A stretch of DNA of 40,101 nt, from NCBI GenBank assembly GCA_030532895.1, contig JAUNKF010000030.1, forward strand, positions 1-40,101, read 5' to 3'. The notes below the pieces were generated by a model, which worked only from the letters and a program-made list of their open reading frames with translations, did no database searches and was not told where the DNA came from. Source of the DNA: Lautropia sp. Lineage in GTDB: Bacteria; Pseudomonadota; Gammaproteobacteria; Burkholderiales; Burkholderiaceae_E. Both the position numbers and the translations under genes were made by a program. Positions 1-9,308 of this stretch are shown here, piece by piece; the stretch's first letter is position 1, and every line of letters begins with the position of its first letter.

Positions 1-101
1 AGCAGCAGCACCCGCTTGCCGCCCTGGCCCAGCAGCCCCGCACAGTACAAACCGGCCGCGCCGGCCCCCACCACGATCACATCAACACGCTTTGCCACCA
101 C
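1..101 (-). CDS. N-terminus of YhiN/BaiN-type FAD-dependent oxidoreductase (partial)
   Basis: This is the beginning of a minus-strand gene that runs off the left edge, so only about 33 residues are visible. They read [20 protein letters not shown] and continue into a Gly-rich turn. This is the dinucleotide-binding GxGxxG fold (VVGAGAAG) at the extreme N-terminus of the HI0933/YhiN flavoprotein family, and the AGLYCA continuation is typical of that family. The start is taken at tandem GTG codons (101 or 98) because no upstream ATG lies in frame. The family binds FAD, but its physiological substrate is generally unclear. The gene is divergent from tsaD across about 250 bases in which I see no clear promoter. 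The family assignment rests on a short stretch, so another Rossmann flavoprotein remains possible. Confidence 0.65.
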   Translation of the reverse strand, partial: MVAKRVDVIVVGAGAAGLYCAGLLGQGGKRVLL

Positions 102-356
102 ACCCTGCCCCGCCGAAACAACCAGCCCGATGATAGCCGCCTGAAAGACCTTGCCCGCATGAAAACGCGCCGGCAAGCATGCCCCCCATTCGCTCAAGCG
201 CACGAGACAGGCGTCGACGCGTATGTTCCCGGCTCAGCGCGCCGGTGGCCCAGAAGTCGTGTGAAGCACCTGTTCGTCCTGGCGCTGGCCCAAGGGATAT
301 CGCCCAAAGCCGTATCATTGGCAGCTGTTCACTCGGATCATCACCAACGCCCCATC

Positions 357-1529
357 ATGCTGGTACTCGGCATCGAATCTTCCTGCGACGAAACCGGCGT
401 CGCGCTCTACGACACCGACGCGGGTCTGCTCGCCCAGGTACTGCACTCTCAGGCGGACATGCACGAACGCTATGGCGGTGTCGTCCCTGAACTGGCCTCC
501 CGCGACCACATCGAGCGCCTGACGCCGCTGATCGAGCAGGTGATGAAGGACGCCAGCCGCACGCTCGACACGATCGACGCCATCGCCTACACGCAGGGGC
601 CAGGTTTGGCCGGAGCGCTACTGGTCGGCGCATCGGTGGCCTCGGCACTGGCCTTCTCGCTGAACAAGCCGATCATCGGCATCCATCATCTGGAAGGCCA
701 TCTGCTGTCGCCGCTGCTCTCGGCCACACCCCCCGCGTTTCCATTCGTGGCACTGCTGGTTTCCGGCGGCCACACCCAGTTACTGCGCGTCGATGGCCTG
801 GGGCAATACACGCTGCTGGGCGAAACGGTGGATGATGCCGCCGGCGAAGCCTTCGACAAAAGCGCCAAGCTGCTCGATCTCGGTTATCCGGGCGGGCCGG
901 CACTCTCGAAGCTGGCGGCCAGTGCCGAAGACCCGGCACGCCCCGGCGCACCGGCCTTCAAGCTGCCGCGCCCCAAGCTGAAAAGCGATGACCTCGATTT
1001 CAGTTTCAGCGGGCTGAAGACGGCCGTGCTCACGCAAGTCAAGAAAGGATTGCCCGATGAACACCGGGCCGACCTGGCCCGTGAAGTGGAAGAAGCCATC
1101 ACCGATGTGCTGGTCGGCAAAGCCCTGAAGGCCCTTGATGCCACCGGCCTGACCCGGCTGGTGATCTCAGGCGGCGTCAGCGCCAATCACCGGCTACGGG
1201 CCAAATTGGCCGAAGCCCGCGACGAGTGGGCACGTCAAGGCAAAACGCTGGAGACCTACTTCCCCGAACTGGCGCTCTGCACCGACAACGGCGCGATGAT
1301 CGCCTTTGCGGGCGCCAAACGGCTCACCGCTGCTCAGGCCACCAGAACAGCGCCCTCACAGGCCGAAGGCCCGACGAGCCTGCCGATGGACACCAGCCCC
1401 CATCACGACAGGGTGCCGACACGCGCCACCCCCCCGACCGGACCAGGGAACACACCAACCCCCGCCAACACGCCGCTTCATTTCGACGTGCATCCCCGTT
1501 GGCCCCTGGAAAGCCTGCCGCCGGCCTAA
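357..1529 (+). CDS. tsaD: tRNA N6-threonylcarbamoyltransferase TsaD
   Basis: TsaD transfers the threonylcarbamoyl group from TC-AMP to A37 of ANN-decoding tRNAs in the cytoplasmic TsaBDE complex. The start is the ATG before [13 protein letters not shown], the universal TsaD N-terminus; the open frame continues 66 residues upstream but that part is not TsaD-like. The Fe-binding pair is visible in [10 protein letters not shown] (about residues 110-120). The ASKH-fold signatures [30 protein letters not shown] and CTDNGAMIA follow in order. The family C-terminus RPRWPL appears as [12 protein letters not shown]. The product is 390 residues against about 337 in E. coli. The surplus is a Pro/Thr-rich insert of about 45 residues between the last helix (residues about 324-330) and the HPRWPL tail. 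It converges with plsY. Confidence 0.96.
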   Translation: MLVLGIESSCDETGVALYDTDAGLLAQVLHSQADMHERYGGVVPELASRDHIERLTPLIEQVMKDASRTLDTIDAIAYTQGPGLAGALLVGASVASALAFSLNKPIIGIHHLEGHLLSPLLSATPPAFPFVALLVSGGHTQLLRVDGLGQYTLLGETVDDAAGEAFDKSAKLLDLGYPGGPALSKLAASAEDPARPGAPAFKLPRPKLKSDDLDFSFSGLKTAVLTQVKKGLPDEHRADLAREVEEAITDVLVGKALKALDATGLTRLVISGGVSANHRLRAKLAEARDEWARQGKTLETYFPELALCTDNGAMIAFAGAKRLTAAQATRTAPSQAEGPTSLPMDTSPHHDRVPTRATPPTGPGNTPTPANTPLHFDVHPRWPLESLPPA

Positions 1530-1601
1530 CGGCTTGGCACGTGTCATGAACGGATTCGTCCCCACGCTACGCGCCCAGAGGAGCCGGGCCGAAGGGCTGG
1601 C

Positions 1602-2411
1602 TCAGCGCCGCTTGGCCCCCTGGTGGCCATGATGATGCTGATTGCCGTCATGACGCCCATTTTTGCGGTGCCGATGGCCACCGTGATGGCCGTGGTGAGC
1701 GTGGCCGTGATGGGCTTGATGGCCATGATGAGCCGCCTGCGTTGCTGCAGGCTGAACCGCTTCCGATTGGGCTGCCCCCGCCTTTTTCTTGCTGCCGATC
1801 TTGCTTTCCTGGCCCGCCAGCAGTTTGTTGATGTTGCTGCGATGGCGCCAGATGAGCAACAGGCTCATGATCAGCACGATCAGGGTCGAGGCATCGATGC
1901 CGTAAAGCAAGCCCCACAGGATGGGCGCCGCACCAGCTGCCACCAGCGCTGCCAGCGATGAATACTTGGTCGTGAAGGCAACCGCCAGCCACGTACCCAG
2001 CACCAGAAGCCCGTGCACCGGGTTCAGTGCCAGGAGCACGCCAGCCGCCGTCGCCACCCCCTTGCCCCCGGCAAAACGGTGAAAGACCGGAAACAGATGG
2101 CCCAAGAAAGCTGCCAGGCCCACGCCCATGATGGTGATCGGGGTCAGGCCAAGCTTGGGAGCCAGCCATTTGGCCAGCAGCACGGCCAGCACGCCCTTGC
2201 CCACATCGCCCAGCAGCGTTAAGAGCGCTGCCTTGCGGTTACCGGTGCGCAGCACGTTGGTGGCACCAGGGTTGCCCGACCCATAGGTATGGGGGTCGGC
2301 CAGCCCCATCAGGCGACTCACCACGACGGCAAAGGACACCGATCCGATCAGATAAGCCACCAACCAGACCATCCACTGCGTGAACAAAGAAGCAGAATCC
2401 ATGAGACCCAT
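1602..2411 (-). CDS. plsY: Glycerol-3-phosphate acyltransferase PlsY with His-rich C-terminal tail
   Basis: PlsY is an inner-membrane enzyme that acylates glycerol-3-phosphate from acyl-phosphate, giving lysophosphatidate in phospholipid synthesis. The family motifs are present: SGNPGATNVLR (about residues 45-55), GDVGKG and FAGGKGVATA (about 113-122), set among several hydrophobic helices across the first 195 residues. The usual protein is about 200 residues. This one is 269 because a Lys/Ala linker is followed by a tail of about 42 residues containing 17 histidines in HHGH-type units, ending GAKRR. The start could be the ATG at 2411 or the one at 2402 (MDSASLF); no strong ribosome-binding site separates them. 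The tail is in frame and directly continuous with the enzyme, so it does not look like a frameshift artefact. Confidence 0.93.
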   Translation of the reverse strand: MGLMDSASLFTQWMVWLVAYLIGSVSFAVVVSRLMGLADPHTYGSGNPGATNVLRTGNRKAALLTLLGDVGKGVLAVLLAKWLAPKLGLTPITIMGVGLAAFLGHLFPVFHRFAGGKGVATAAGVLLALNPVHGLLVLGTWLAVAFTTKYSSLAALVAAGAAPILWGLLYGIDASTLIVLIMSLLLIWRHRSNINKLLAGQESKIGSKKKAGAAQSEAVQPAATQAAHHGHQAHHGHAHHGHHGGHRHRKNGRHDGNQHHHGHQGAKRR

Positions 2412-2666
2412 CCAGAATCAGAGCTGTCCTGAGGAGAAGTCTACCCCGGCCACCTGGCCGCAGGAAAACCTCGCAGGAAATCCCTGCCTCTAAAAGGCAC
2501 TGTTGTCGCCACACACCCACTGCACGCAGCCGGTATCCGCTGCACTATTGTTGCCCATGCCCGCCTGCCACGGCCGTCGAAGCCACCACCCGCCCCTGCA
2601 CATCCGTGCCTGCTTGCGATCGGGCGCTCAGACCGTCCACAGGACGAAGCGCAGCATGACGACGGG

Positions 2667-3599
2667 CTATCCTCGCGGATGATGCTGGGCATGCAGGCTC
2701 TTCAAACGTGCCCGCGCCACATGCGTGTAGATCTGCGTGGTGGAAATGTCGGCATGGCCGAGCAACACCTGCACCACCCGAAGGTCGGCCCCATGATTGA
2801 GCAGATGGGTGGCGAAGGCATGACGCAGGGTGTGGGGAGAAATGGGCACGTTGATGCCGGCCTTTTGGGCGTGGCGCCGGATCAGCACCCAAAACATCTG
2901 GCGCGTCATGCCACCGCCCCGCTGCGTGACGAACACCGCCTCGGCCAGCTGCCCCCCCAGCAGGCGAGACCTGGCCTCTGCCAGATAGCGCACAAGCCAG
3001 GCACGCGCCTCTTCACCCAAGGGCACCAGCCGCTCCTTCGAGCCCTTACCCATCACGCGCACGAGGCCATCCACCATCGAGACCTCCACCATCTTGAGCG
3101 CCACCAGCTCCGAGACACGCAAGCCGGTGGCATACAACACTTCGAGCATCGTCCTGTCCCTCAGCCCGAGCGCCGTCTCCACGTTGGGCGCGGCCAGCAA
3201 CGCCTCGACCTGCGCCTCCGACAGCGAAGACGGGAAACGGGCAGGCTGCCGCATGGGTGCGATCCTGACGGCAGGATCATCGGCTCTGAGCCGCTCCCGT
3301 ACCAGATAACGGTAATAGCGCCGGATCACCGTCAGACGTCGGTTGGCCGAGCTGGGTTTGGTCTGGCCGTGGGTGTCGGCCATGTAGGCGAGCAGATCAG
3401 CTTCCGTGGCATCAGCCAACAGCACGTCCCTGGCGGGGTGGGCAAGCCAGCTCGCCAATTGCTTCAGATCACCCCGATAAGCCATCAGCGTGTTCTTCGA
3501 CAAGCCATCTTCAAGCCAGATCGCATCACAGAACGCTTGAATCGACGCCTCGGCCGCCTTGAAACGCTGCCTCGACACCTCGTTATCGTCATCTGACAT
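2667..3599 (-). CDS. xerD: Site-specific tyrosine recombinase XerD
   Basis: This is a cytoplasmic tyrosine recombinase of the XerC/XerD pair that resolves chromosome dimers at dif near the septum. It has 310 residues, the usual size. The N-terminal SAM-like domain (about 1-110) contains KNTLMAYRGDL. The catalytic domain shows Arg161 (TGLRVSEL), Lys185 (MGKGSKER), HTLRH (256-260), His282 (LLGHADISTTQ) and the nucleophile Tyr291 (IYTHV). The phrasing around TGLRVSELVAL and MGKGSKERLVPLG is closer to XerD than XerC. The ATG at 3599 is preferred over 3620 because GAGAGG lies five bases upstream. It is divergent from tsaE. Nothing nearby suggests a mobile-element integrase. Confidence 0.92.
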   Translation of the reverse strand: MSDDDNEVSRQRFKAAEASIQAFCDAIWLEDGLSKNTLMAYRGDLKQLASWLAHPARDVLLADATEADLLAYMADTHGQTKPSSANRRLTVIRRYYRYLVRERLRADDPAVRIAPMRQPARFPSSLSEAQVEALLAAPNVETALGLRDRTMLEVLYATGLRVSELVALKMVEVSMVDGLVRVMGKGSKERLVPLGEEARAWLVRYLAEARSRLLGGQLAEAVFVTQRGGGMTRQMFWVLIRRHAQKAGINVPISPHTLRHAFATHLLNHGADLRVVQVLLGHADISTTQIYTHVARARLKSLHAQHHPRG

Positions 3600-3820
3600 G
3601 CTGCCCTCTCGATGTGTCATCCTTCACACCACATGCCCCCAGTCCGGTTATTCACGCAGGCATGGCCCAACGTGCGACCATTACCCCGCCCTGGCATGTG
3701 CCATGCCCGCCAGAAGGGCTCGCGCGGGGACGAATGAGGCATCACACACGCCAGACGATGGGGCCAACCGATTTCACCGAACCGCCGTTTTCAATCAAGC
3801 ACTTTGGCAAAAAAGCGACA

Positions 3821-4342
3821 ATGAAGGCATCCGAATTGCAACAGCATTCACTGGCCGACGAGCGGCAGACCGACCGCTGGGGGCGAGCGCTGGCTTTGGC
3901 CCTGCCCGAACAAAGTCTTATCAAACAAGCATTTGTCATCACGCTGCAGGGCGATCTGGGGGCCGGGAAAACCACACTGGCACGCAGCATCCTGCAGGGG
4001 CTGGGTGTTACAGGTCGGATCAAAAGCCCGACCTACCCGCTTGTCGAATTTTATAATCTCCCCAACTATCCGGCCTACCACTTTGATTTATATAGGTTCT
4101 CCTCACCTGATCAGTGGTTTGACGCCGGCTTTGACGACATCTTCGCCAGCCCCGGCCTGATGCTGGTCGAATGGCCCGACAAGGCAGCCGGTGCGATGCC
4201 AGCTGCCGATCTTGATATTCAGCTGCAACTTGCCGATATAGACGACACACGCCAACTCCTCGTCACCGCTCACAGCGCGCCTGCCCAACAATGTCTGACG
4301 ACACTCGCCACGCTCCTCGCCAAAGACGCCGACGGCTCTTGA
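3821..4342 (+). CDS. tsaE: tRNA threonylcarbamoyladenosine biosynthesis ATPase TsaE
   Basis: TsaE is the P-loop ATPase that cycles the TsaBD complex during t6A tRNA modification, so it partners with the tsaD product encoded nearby. The Walker A motif GDLGAGKTT lies at about residues 46-54. The family motifs SPTYPLVEFY, HFDLYRF and LVEWPDKA follow. The start is the ATG of MKASELQQ, giving 173 residues; the longer open frame upstream is not conserved in character. The 3' end overlaps amiC by 52 bases, the coupled tsaE-amidase arrangement common in proteobacteria. Confidence 0.95.
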   Translation: MKASELQQHSLADERQTDRWGRALALALPEQSLIKQAFVITLQGDLGAGKTTLARSILQGLGVTGRIKSPTYPLVEFYNLPNYPAYHFDLYRFSSPDQWFDAGFDDIFASPGLMLVEWPDKAAGAMPAADLDIQLQLADIDDTRQLLVTAHSAPAQQCLTTLATLLAKDADGS

Positions 4343-5637
4343 AGCTGGGGCTGAGCACGCCCCTGCTGCTTCCCTTCTGCCCGGCTCGGGCTGCAGCCGT
4401 CTCGTCGGCCAGTGGCACCACGAAAGCCGGCGGCGTGGCGGCCGTGCGCATCTGGCCCGCGCGTGAATACACGCGGGTCACGCTGGAGCTGGGCAGCCTC
4501 GTGCCCTTCAAGGCCCGGATGATCGACAACCCCCATCGGGTGATGATCGATCTGAGCGGATTGCGTGTGGAAGAGAAGGTGCGTGAGCTGCTGGACAAAG
4601 TCAAGGCGCACGACCCCTACATCCGTCAGGTGCGCGTGGGGCAATTCGACCCGCAAACGATGCGGATCGTCTTCGATCTGAAGCAACCGGTCAAGCCACA
4701 GGTCTTCACGCTGAAACCCACCGGACAGTACCAGCACCGGCTGGTGCTGGATTTTTATCCGAAAAACCCGGCGCTCGATCCGCTGGAGCAGCTGATCGCT
4801 CAGCAGGATGCCCGCGCACGCCAGCTGGCCCAAGCACCCACCAAACCCAAGGACAAAGGCGGCAGCAAGGGCAGCAGCGCCCCGCAGAAACAGGCACGCG
4901 CCCGCCACAAGCCGGCGCCCGAGGCCACCCGCACCTTCACGGTGGCGCTCGACCCCGGTCACGGCGGTGAAGATCCCGGCGCCATCGGCCCAAAGGGCAC
5001 TTACGAAAAGGATGTGGTGCTGGCCATCGGCCAGCGTGTGCACAAGCTGCTGGCCAAGGAAAAGAACCTGCGCGTGGTGCTCACGCGCGATGGGGATTAT
5101 TTCGTGCCGCTGGCCAAGCGCGTGTCGAAAGCACGTGCCGTGCGGGCCGACCTCTTCGTCTCGATTCACGCCGACGCCTTCATCAAGCCGGAAGCACGCG
5201 GTTCATCCGTCTACGTGCTCTCGGGCACAGGCGCCAGCAGCCTGGGGGCCAAATGGCTGGCCAGACGTGAAAACAAATCCGATCTGATCGGTGGCATCAA
5301 CATCAGGACAAGCCTGCCGGAAACCGCCAACCTGCTGATGGATCTGTACACCACCTCACAGATTCGCGACAGTCGCGCCCTGGCCAAGCTGATGCTGACC
5401 GAACTGGGCCAGATCGGTCATCTGCACAAGACCAGCGTGGAACAGGCGAACTTTGCCGTGCTGCGCTCACCCGACGTCCCCTCGGTGCTGGTGGAAACGG
5501 CCTTCATCAGCAATCCCGACGAAGAGAAACGCTTGCGCAGCCCCAAATACCAGGACGAAATCGCACGGGCCATCGCCAAAGGCATTCTCGACTATCGCCG
5601 CGCCAACCCGCCAGGGCCACGCGGCAAGGTTTCCTGA
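4291..5637 (+). CDS. amiC: N-acetylmuramoyl-L-alanine amidase AmiC (AMIN plus Amidase_3)
   Basis: This is a periplasmic zinc amidase that cleaves the stem peptide from MurNAc to split septal peptidoglycan during daughter-cell separation. The N-terminus carries an Arg-rich stretch (RRRRLLKLG, residues about 13-21) followed by a hydrophobic core and CPARAAA. This resembles a Tat signal, the export route of E. coli AmiA and AmiC. An AMIN targeting domain covers about residues 50-150, followed by a Lys/Ala/Gln-rich linker. The Amidase_3 domain begins at about residue 215. Zinc and catalytic residues are visible in LDPGHGGEDPG, TYEKDVV, VSIHADAF and VLVETAFISN. It overlaps tsaE and is normally followed by mutL, which here lies 15.4 kb downstream. 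Confidence 0.95.
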   Translation: MSDDTRHAPRQRRRRLLKLGLSTPLLLPFCPARAAAVSSASGTTKAGGVAAVRIWPAREYTRVTLELGSLVPFKARMIDNPHRVMIDLSGLRVEEKVRELLDKVKAHDPYIRQVRVGQFDPQTMRIVFDLKQPVKPQVFTLKPTGQYQHRLVLDFYPKNPALDPLEQLIAQQDARARQLAQAPTKPKDKGGSKGSSAPQKQARARHKPAPEATRTFTVALDPGHGGEDPGAIGPKGTYEKDVVLAIGQRVHKLLAKEKNLRVVLTRDGDYFVPLAKRVSKARAVRADLFVSIHADAFIKPEARGSSVYVLSGTGASSLGAKWLARRENKSDLIGGINIRTSLPETANLLMDLYTTSQIRDSRALAKLMLTELGQIGHLHKTSVEQANFAVLRSPDVPSVLVETAFISNPDEEKRLRSPKYQDEIARAIAKGILDYRRANPPGPRGKVS

Positions 5638-5751
5638 AGATTCATCCAAGACGAAATCAGCGAGTGGCTGCGCGGTCAGGCATGACCTGCAAGCACCCGC
5701 TGATGTCATGTGTGGACATGTCATGCATGCCCACAAGAGAGACAAGAAAGG

Positions 5752-5776
5752 CTGCGCGGGCATCCGTCCCGCGCAG
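5752..5776 (-). terminator. Hairpin terminator-like element after ugd
   Basis: A 9-bp perfect stem (CTGCGCGGG / CCCGCGCAG) with a 7-base loop lies between the convergent amiC and ugd genes. Read on the minus strand, the stem is followed by a pyrimidine-rich run (CTTTCTTGTC). This fits a modest intrinsic terminator for ugd. The T-run is interrupted, so strength is uncertain. Confidence 0.5.
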
Positions 5777-5787
5777 GGCACGCACGC

Positions 5788-7158
5788 TCAGATGGCCGGC
5801 TCCGCCTCCTGTGCGCCCACTTTCTGGCCACGGCCGATACCGACATAGCGAAAGCCCATGTCGAACATCGCTTCGGGCTGATACTGGTTGCGGCCATCGA
5901 TCACGAGCGGGTTGTTCATCTTCTCGTGCAGCAGCTCAAAATCCGGCGACCGGAAGGACGGCCACTCGGTGACGAGCACCAGCGCATCGGCGCCATCGAG
6001 TGCTTCGTATTGTTCCTTGGCGAAGGTGAGCTGTCCCGATGCCTGCGCCTCAGCCGGCAGCACGCGCGCAGCCGTGTGCGTGGCCACCGGATCGAAAGCC
6101 TTGACCCGCACGCCAGCGGCCACCAATGCTTCGATCAGCGGGATGCTGGGCGCCTCACGCATGTCGTCCGTGCCCGGCTTGAAGGCCAGCCCCCAGACAG
6201 CCACGATCTTGCCGTCCAGATCACCGCCCAGCTCTTCACGCACCTTTTCGAAGAGACGGCTCTTCTGATGACGGTTACGCGCCTCGACAGCGTTGAGCAG
6301 ATGCGGCTCATAGCCCGACGCCTCAGCCATGCTGGCCAGCGCACGCACATCCTTCGGGAAGCAGGAGCCACCGTAGCCCGGCCCGGGAAAAATGAAGCGG
6401 TGACCGATGCGTTGATCGGTACCGATACCGAGACGCACGTTCTCCACATCCACCTCCATCCGTTCGCACAGGCCCGCGATCTCGTTCATGAACGAAATTC
6501 GGGTGGCCAGCATCGCATTGGCGGCGTACTTCGTCATTTCAGCATCGCGCACCCCCATGAAGATCAGTCGCGCACCATCGTGAACGAAAGGCTCGTAAAT
6601 GGCGCTCATCGTCTGGCGTGCACGTGCACCGGCCACACCCAGCACGATCCGGTCGGGATGCATGAAGTCTTCGATCGCCACCCCCTCCTTCAGGAACTCG
6701 GGGTTCGACACCACGTCGAACTCGACACGCAGACCACGTTTGGCCAATTCGGCCTCGACGACCTCACGTACCTTTTCGGCCGTACCCACCGGCACGGTGG
6801 ACTTGTTGATGATCGTCGACGGACGATCCATGTGCAGGCCGATTTCACGCGCCACGGCCAGCACATGACGAAGGTCGGCCGAGCCATCCTCATCCGGCGG
6901 CGTACCGACGGCGATGCAATAAATGTCGGCATGCTTCATGGCTTCAGGCAAGGACGTGCTGAAATCCAGCCGGCCATCGCGCTGATTACGCAGCACCATT
7001 TCCTCGAGGCCCGGTTCATAGATGGGCAAGATCCCCTGTTTCAGGCCAGCAATCTTTTCTTCGCTGACATCCACACAGGTCACATGATGTCCCATCTCAG
7101 CAAAACATCCGCCGGATACCAAGCCCACATAGCCAGCACCAACCACGACCAGTTTCAT
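5788..7158 (-). CDS. ugd: UDP-glucose 6-dehydrogenase
   Basis: This cytoplasmic NAD-dependent enzyme oxidises UDP-glucose twice to UDP-glucuronate, a precursor for acidic surface polysaccharides and for aminoarabinose modification of lipid A. The Rossmann motif VVGAGYVGLVSG is at residues 5-16. TVPVGT (121-126), SNPEFLKEG (151-159) and Lys210 (EMTKYAANA) follow. The catalytic Cys266 sits in GYGGSCFPKD. The C-terminal UDP-binding domain begins near WGLAFKPGTDDMREAPS. The length of 456 residues is normal. AAAGGGA precedes the ATG by about eight bases. The gene lies 93 bases downstream of the histidine kinase on the same strand, so read-through from the regulatory operon is possible. UDP-glucuronate may feed the glycan cassette encoded divergently. 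Confidence 0.96.
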   Translation of the reverse strand: MKLVVVGAGYVGLVSGGCFAEMGHHVTCVDVSEEKIAGLKQGILPIYEPGLEEMVLRNQRDGRLDFSTSLPEAMKHADIYCIAVGTPPDEDGSADLRHVLAVAREIGLHMDRPSTIINKSTVPVGTAEKVREVVEAELAKRGLRVEFDVVSNPEFLKEGVAIEDFMHPDRIVLGVAGARARQTMSAIYEPFVHDGARLIFMGVRDAEMTKYAANAMLATRISFMNEIAGLCERMEVDVENVRLGIGTDQRIGHRFIFPGPGYGGSCFPKDVRALASMAEASGYEPHLLNAVEARNRHQKSRLFEKVREELGGDLDGKIVAVWGLAFKPGTDDMREAPSIPLIEALVAAGVRVKAFDPVATHTAARVLPAEAQASGQLTFAKEQYEALDGADALVLVTEWPSFRSPDFELLHEKMNNPLVIDGRNQYQPEAMFDMGFRYVGIGRGQKVGAQEAEPAI

Positions 7159-7251
7159 TCCAAGTCCCTTTCTCTCTGAATCAGAACCATCGATGCCATC
7201 CGCTTTCGTCAGTCAGACGACATCCATTGTTTGCAAATCAATTTCTACCGT

Positions 7252-8613
7252 TCAACGCGGTAGCCGAAGGGCGATTTGCAACCCCCCCAGGCTACTGCGA
7301 CCCAAATCGAGCGTGCCGCCGTAAGTCTCGGCAATATCGCAGGCGATGGCCAATCCGAGCCCACTGCCTTCGATGCTTTCATCGAACCTCAATCCGCGAC
7401 GTTTGGCGCGCGACATTTCATCTTCATCCAGCCCTTCACCATCATCACCGATCAGGATTTCAAGCCCGCCACTGCGTGTGGCCGGCCCCTGTCTGACGCA
7501 AACATCCTCTTCCCGCACCCGAACCTCGACCTCGACACGGCTCTTGGCCCATTTACCGGCGTTATCCAGCAAATTGCCCAGCATTTCCTCCAGATCGGTC
7601 TGCTCGCCCCGCCAGAACACCTGGCCTGGCAGTGTCAGCTGCCACTGCAGCTGTCGGGTGGCATGCAGCTTCTGCATCAATCCCAGCAACCCCTGCATGC
7701 ACTCGTTCACGTTGATGCGGCGCTGGTCACCCGCCCCACTGCCGGCCCGCGACAGATGACGCTCGATCAGCTGATACATTGCCCCCACCTGCTTGCGCAC
7801 CATCGCGGCATCGGCCGTCATGCCGGCCGCATCGGCCGAGAGCAGAGCCAGCGGTTTCTTCAGCGCATGACTCAGGTCAGCGGCATAACCCCGTGAGCGA
7901 GTGACGATGCGTGCATTCCGATCCAGTACCTCATCAATTTCTGCGGCCAACGGATCGAGGTCAGGCCCATAGCCCACACCAACCCGATTGCCATCACCTT
8001 CATGAATCCGGCTCAGCGCCCCATGAAGGCGCCGAAGCGGACGCAAACCGATCCGAACCTGCAAGATCATGCCGAGCAGCAATGCCGTCGACAGGCCAGC
8101 CAACAGCATCATCAGGATGCGGTCGATACGCGCGAGCTCGGCCCGCGTGTTTTCGCCCGGCCCGAACACATACAACTGGTAGTCCTTGCCGTCGATCACC
8201 ACCTGGCGTCGAACCCCCAGAAGCAGCTCCTGCCTTGGCCCGGTGAGCTGATAGAGCGCCGCGTCCCGTTCGAGGAATTTCGCTGCCGACACGTTCAGGC
8301 TGCTATCCCACAAGGAACGGGAGCGTTCCACCTCACTCCCCTTCTCCAGCTGCCAGTACCAACCGGAAAAGATCGAACGAAACTCGTCATGCACCAAACG
8401 GTTGTCCAGCACGATCTGACCATCCACACTGGGCAACAGACCGGCCGCAATCCGGTCGGCCCTGTCGTCGATGACGCCCTGCGCACTGCGCAGCACCGTG
8501 TTGTGCAGCTGCCAATGCAACAGCCATCCACCAATGCCCGTGATCCCCAAGACCACGACCATGCCCAGCACGACCAGCCTGGAGGCCAGATCGACCCTGT
8601 TGAATGCCTTCAT
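7252..8613 (-). CDS. PhoQ-like sensor histidine kinase
   Basis: This is an inner-membrane sensor kinase of a two-component system. The first membrane helix is at about residues 11-33, followed by a periplasmic sensor region to about 165, a second helix (about 167-187) and a HAMP-like linker. The phospho-acceptor is His249 in DLSHALKKPLALL. The N box (EEMLGNLLDNAGKWAK), G1 box (GDDGEGLDEDE) and G2 box (SGLGLAIACDIAETYGG) complete the ATPase domain. The wording of the H and N boxes resembles PhoQ (HDLKTPL, GNVLDNACK). It has 453 residues. The start codon overlaps the response-regulator stop in an ATGA junction, so the two are translationally coupled. The signal sensed cannot be deduced from sequence. 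Confidence 0.92.
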   Translation of the reverse strand: MKAFNRVDLASRLVVLGMVVVLGITGIGGWLLHWQLHNTVLRSAQGVIDDRADRIAAGLLPSVDGQIVLDNRLVHDEFRSIFSGWYWQLEKGSEVERSRSLWDSSLNVSAAKFLERDAALYQLTGPRQELLLGVRRQVVIDGKDYQLYVFGPGENTRAELARIDRILMMLLAGLSTALLLGMILQVRIGLRPLRRLHGALSRIHEGDGNRVGVGYGPDLDPLAAEIDEVLDRNARIVTRSRGYAADLSHALKKPLALLSADAAGMTADAAMVRKQVGAMYQLIERHLSRAGSGAGDQRRINVNECMQGLLGLMQKLHATRQLQWQLTLPGQVFWRGEQTDLEEMLGNLLDNAGKWAKSRVEVEVRVREEDVCVRQGPATRSGGLEILIGDDGEGLDEDEMSRAKRRGLRFDESIEGSGLGLAIACDIAETYGGTLDLGRSSLGGLQIALRLPR

Positions 8614-9308
8614 GGCGCCTCATTCGAGGCCAAAGGTTCTTCCGACGCCTCCGGTTCGACCAGCGAGAAGCCCAGACCACGAATGGTCTTCAGCATCGGA
8701 CAACCCAATTTGCGACGAATGCGACCAATCAGCACATCCAGCGTGTTCGAGTCAGGGTCACAGTCACGGGCATAGACATGCTCACAGATTTCGGTACGGC
8801 TGATCACCGCACCACCGCGATGCATCAGATAGGCCAGAATGCGCTGTTCCTGAGCCGTGAGCACGAGGCGCCTGCCTTCCATCGTGAAACGCCCCTGGTT
8901 CGAGTCATATTCGAGCGGCCCGATCTTGATCACCGGGTCGGCATAACCATGTGAACGACGCAACAAGGCACGCAGGCGCAGCACCACCTCTTCATGCAGG
9001 AAAGGCTTGGTCAGGTAATCATCAGCTCCGGCACCGAAACCAGCCAGCTTGTCACTCCAACGGCCCCGCCCTGTCAGGATCAGCACCGGAAAATTCTTGC
9101 CCTGCTGTCGCCATTGCGTCAGCACCGAAATGCCATCCAGCCCCGGCAGCCCCAGATCGAGCACAGCCGCGTCATAAACCTCGGTAGCCCCCAGAAACGA
9201 CGCCTCGTTACCATCAGTGGCCACCTCGGCCACCATGCCCGCCTCGTCCAGCACGCTGGCCAGGCTGTTGGCCAGATCACGGTCATCTTCAACGATCAGT
9301 ACGCGCAT
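8610..9308 (-). CDS. OmpR/PhoP-family response regulator
   Basis: This is the transcriptional regulator partner of the adjacent kinase. The receiver domain (residues 1-115) has the acidic pair Glu7-Asp8-Asp9, phospho-acceptor Asp51 (AVLDLGLPGLDG) and the switch Lys in LTKPF. A winged-helix DNA-binding domain follows (about 130-220) with LTAQEQRILAYLM, SRTEICEHVY and the recognition-helix region SNTLDVLIGRIRRKLG, then TIRGLGF. At 232 residues it has the standard PhoP length plus a short acidic tail. The start codon overlaps the stop of the upstream PepSY gene (TGATG), and the stop overlaps the kinase start, so the three genes form one operon. Confidence 0.95.
   Translation of the reverse strand: MRVLIVEDDRDLANSLASVLDEAGMVAEVATDGNEASFLGATEVYDAAVLDLGLPGLDGISVLTQWRQQGKNFPVLILTGRGRWSDKLAGFGAGADDYLTKPFLHEEVVLRLRALLRRSHGYADPVIKIGPLEYDSNQGRFTMEGRRLVLTAQEQRILAYLMHRGGAVISRTEICEHVYARDCDPDSNTLDVLIGRIRRKLGCPMLKTIRGLGFSLVEPEASEEPLASNEAP

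Noticed and set aside
159-356. Extended N-terminus of tsaD (66 extra residues)
   Set aside because: The translated extension has no TsaD character, and the conserved N-terminus begins exactly at the ATG at 357.
2667-3599. Mobile-element integrase
   Set aside because: Length and motif wording match housekeeping XerD, with no mobile-element genes nearby.
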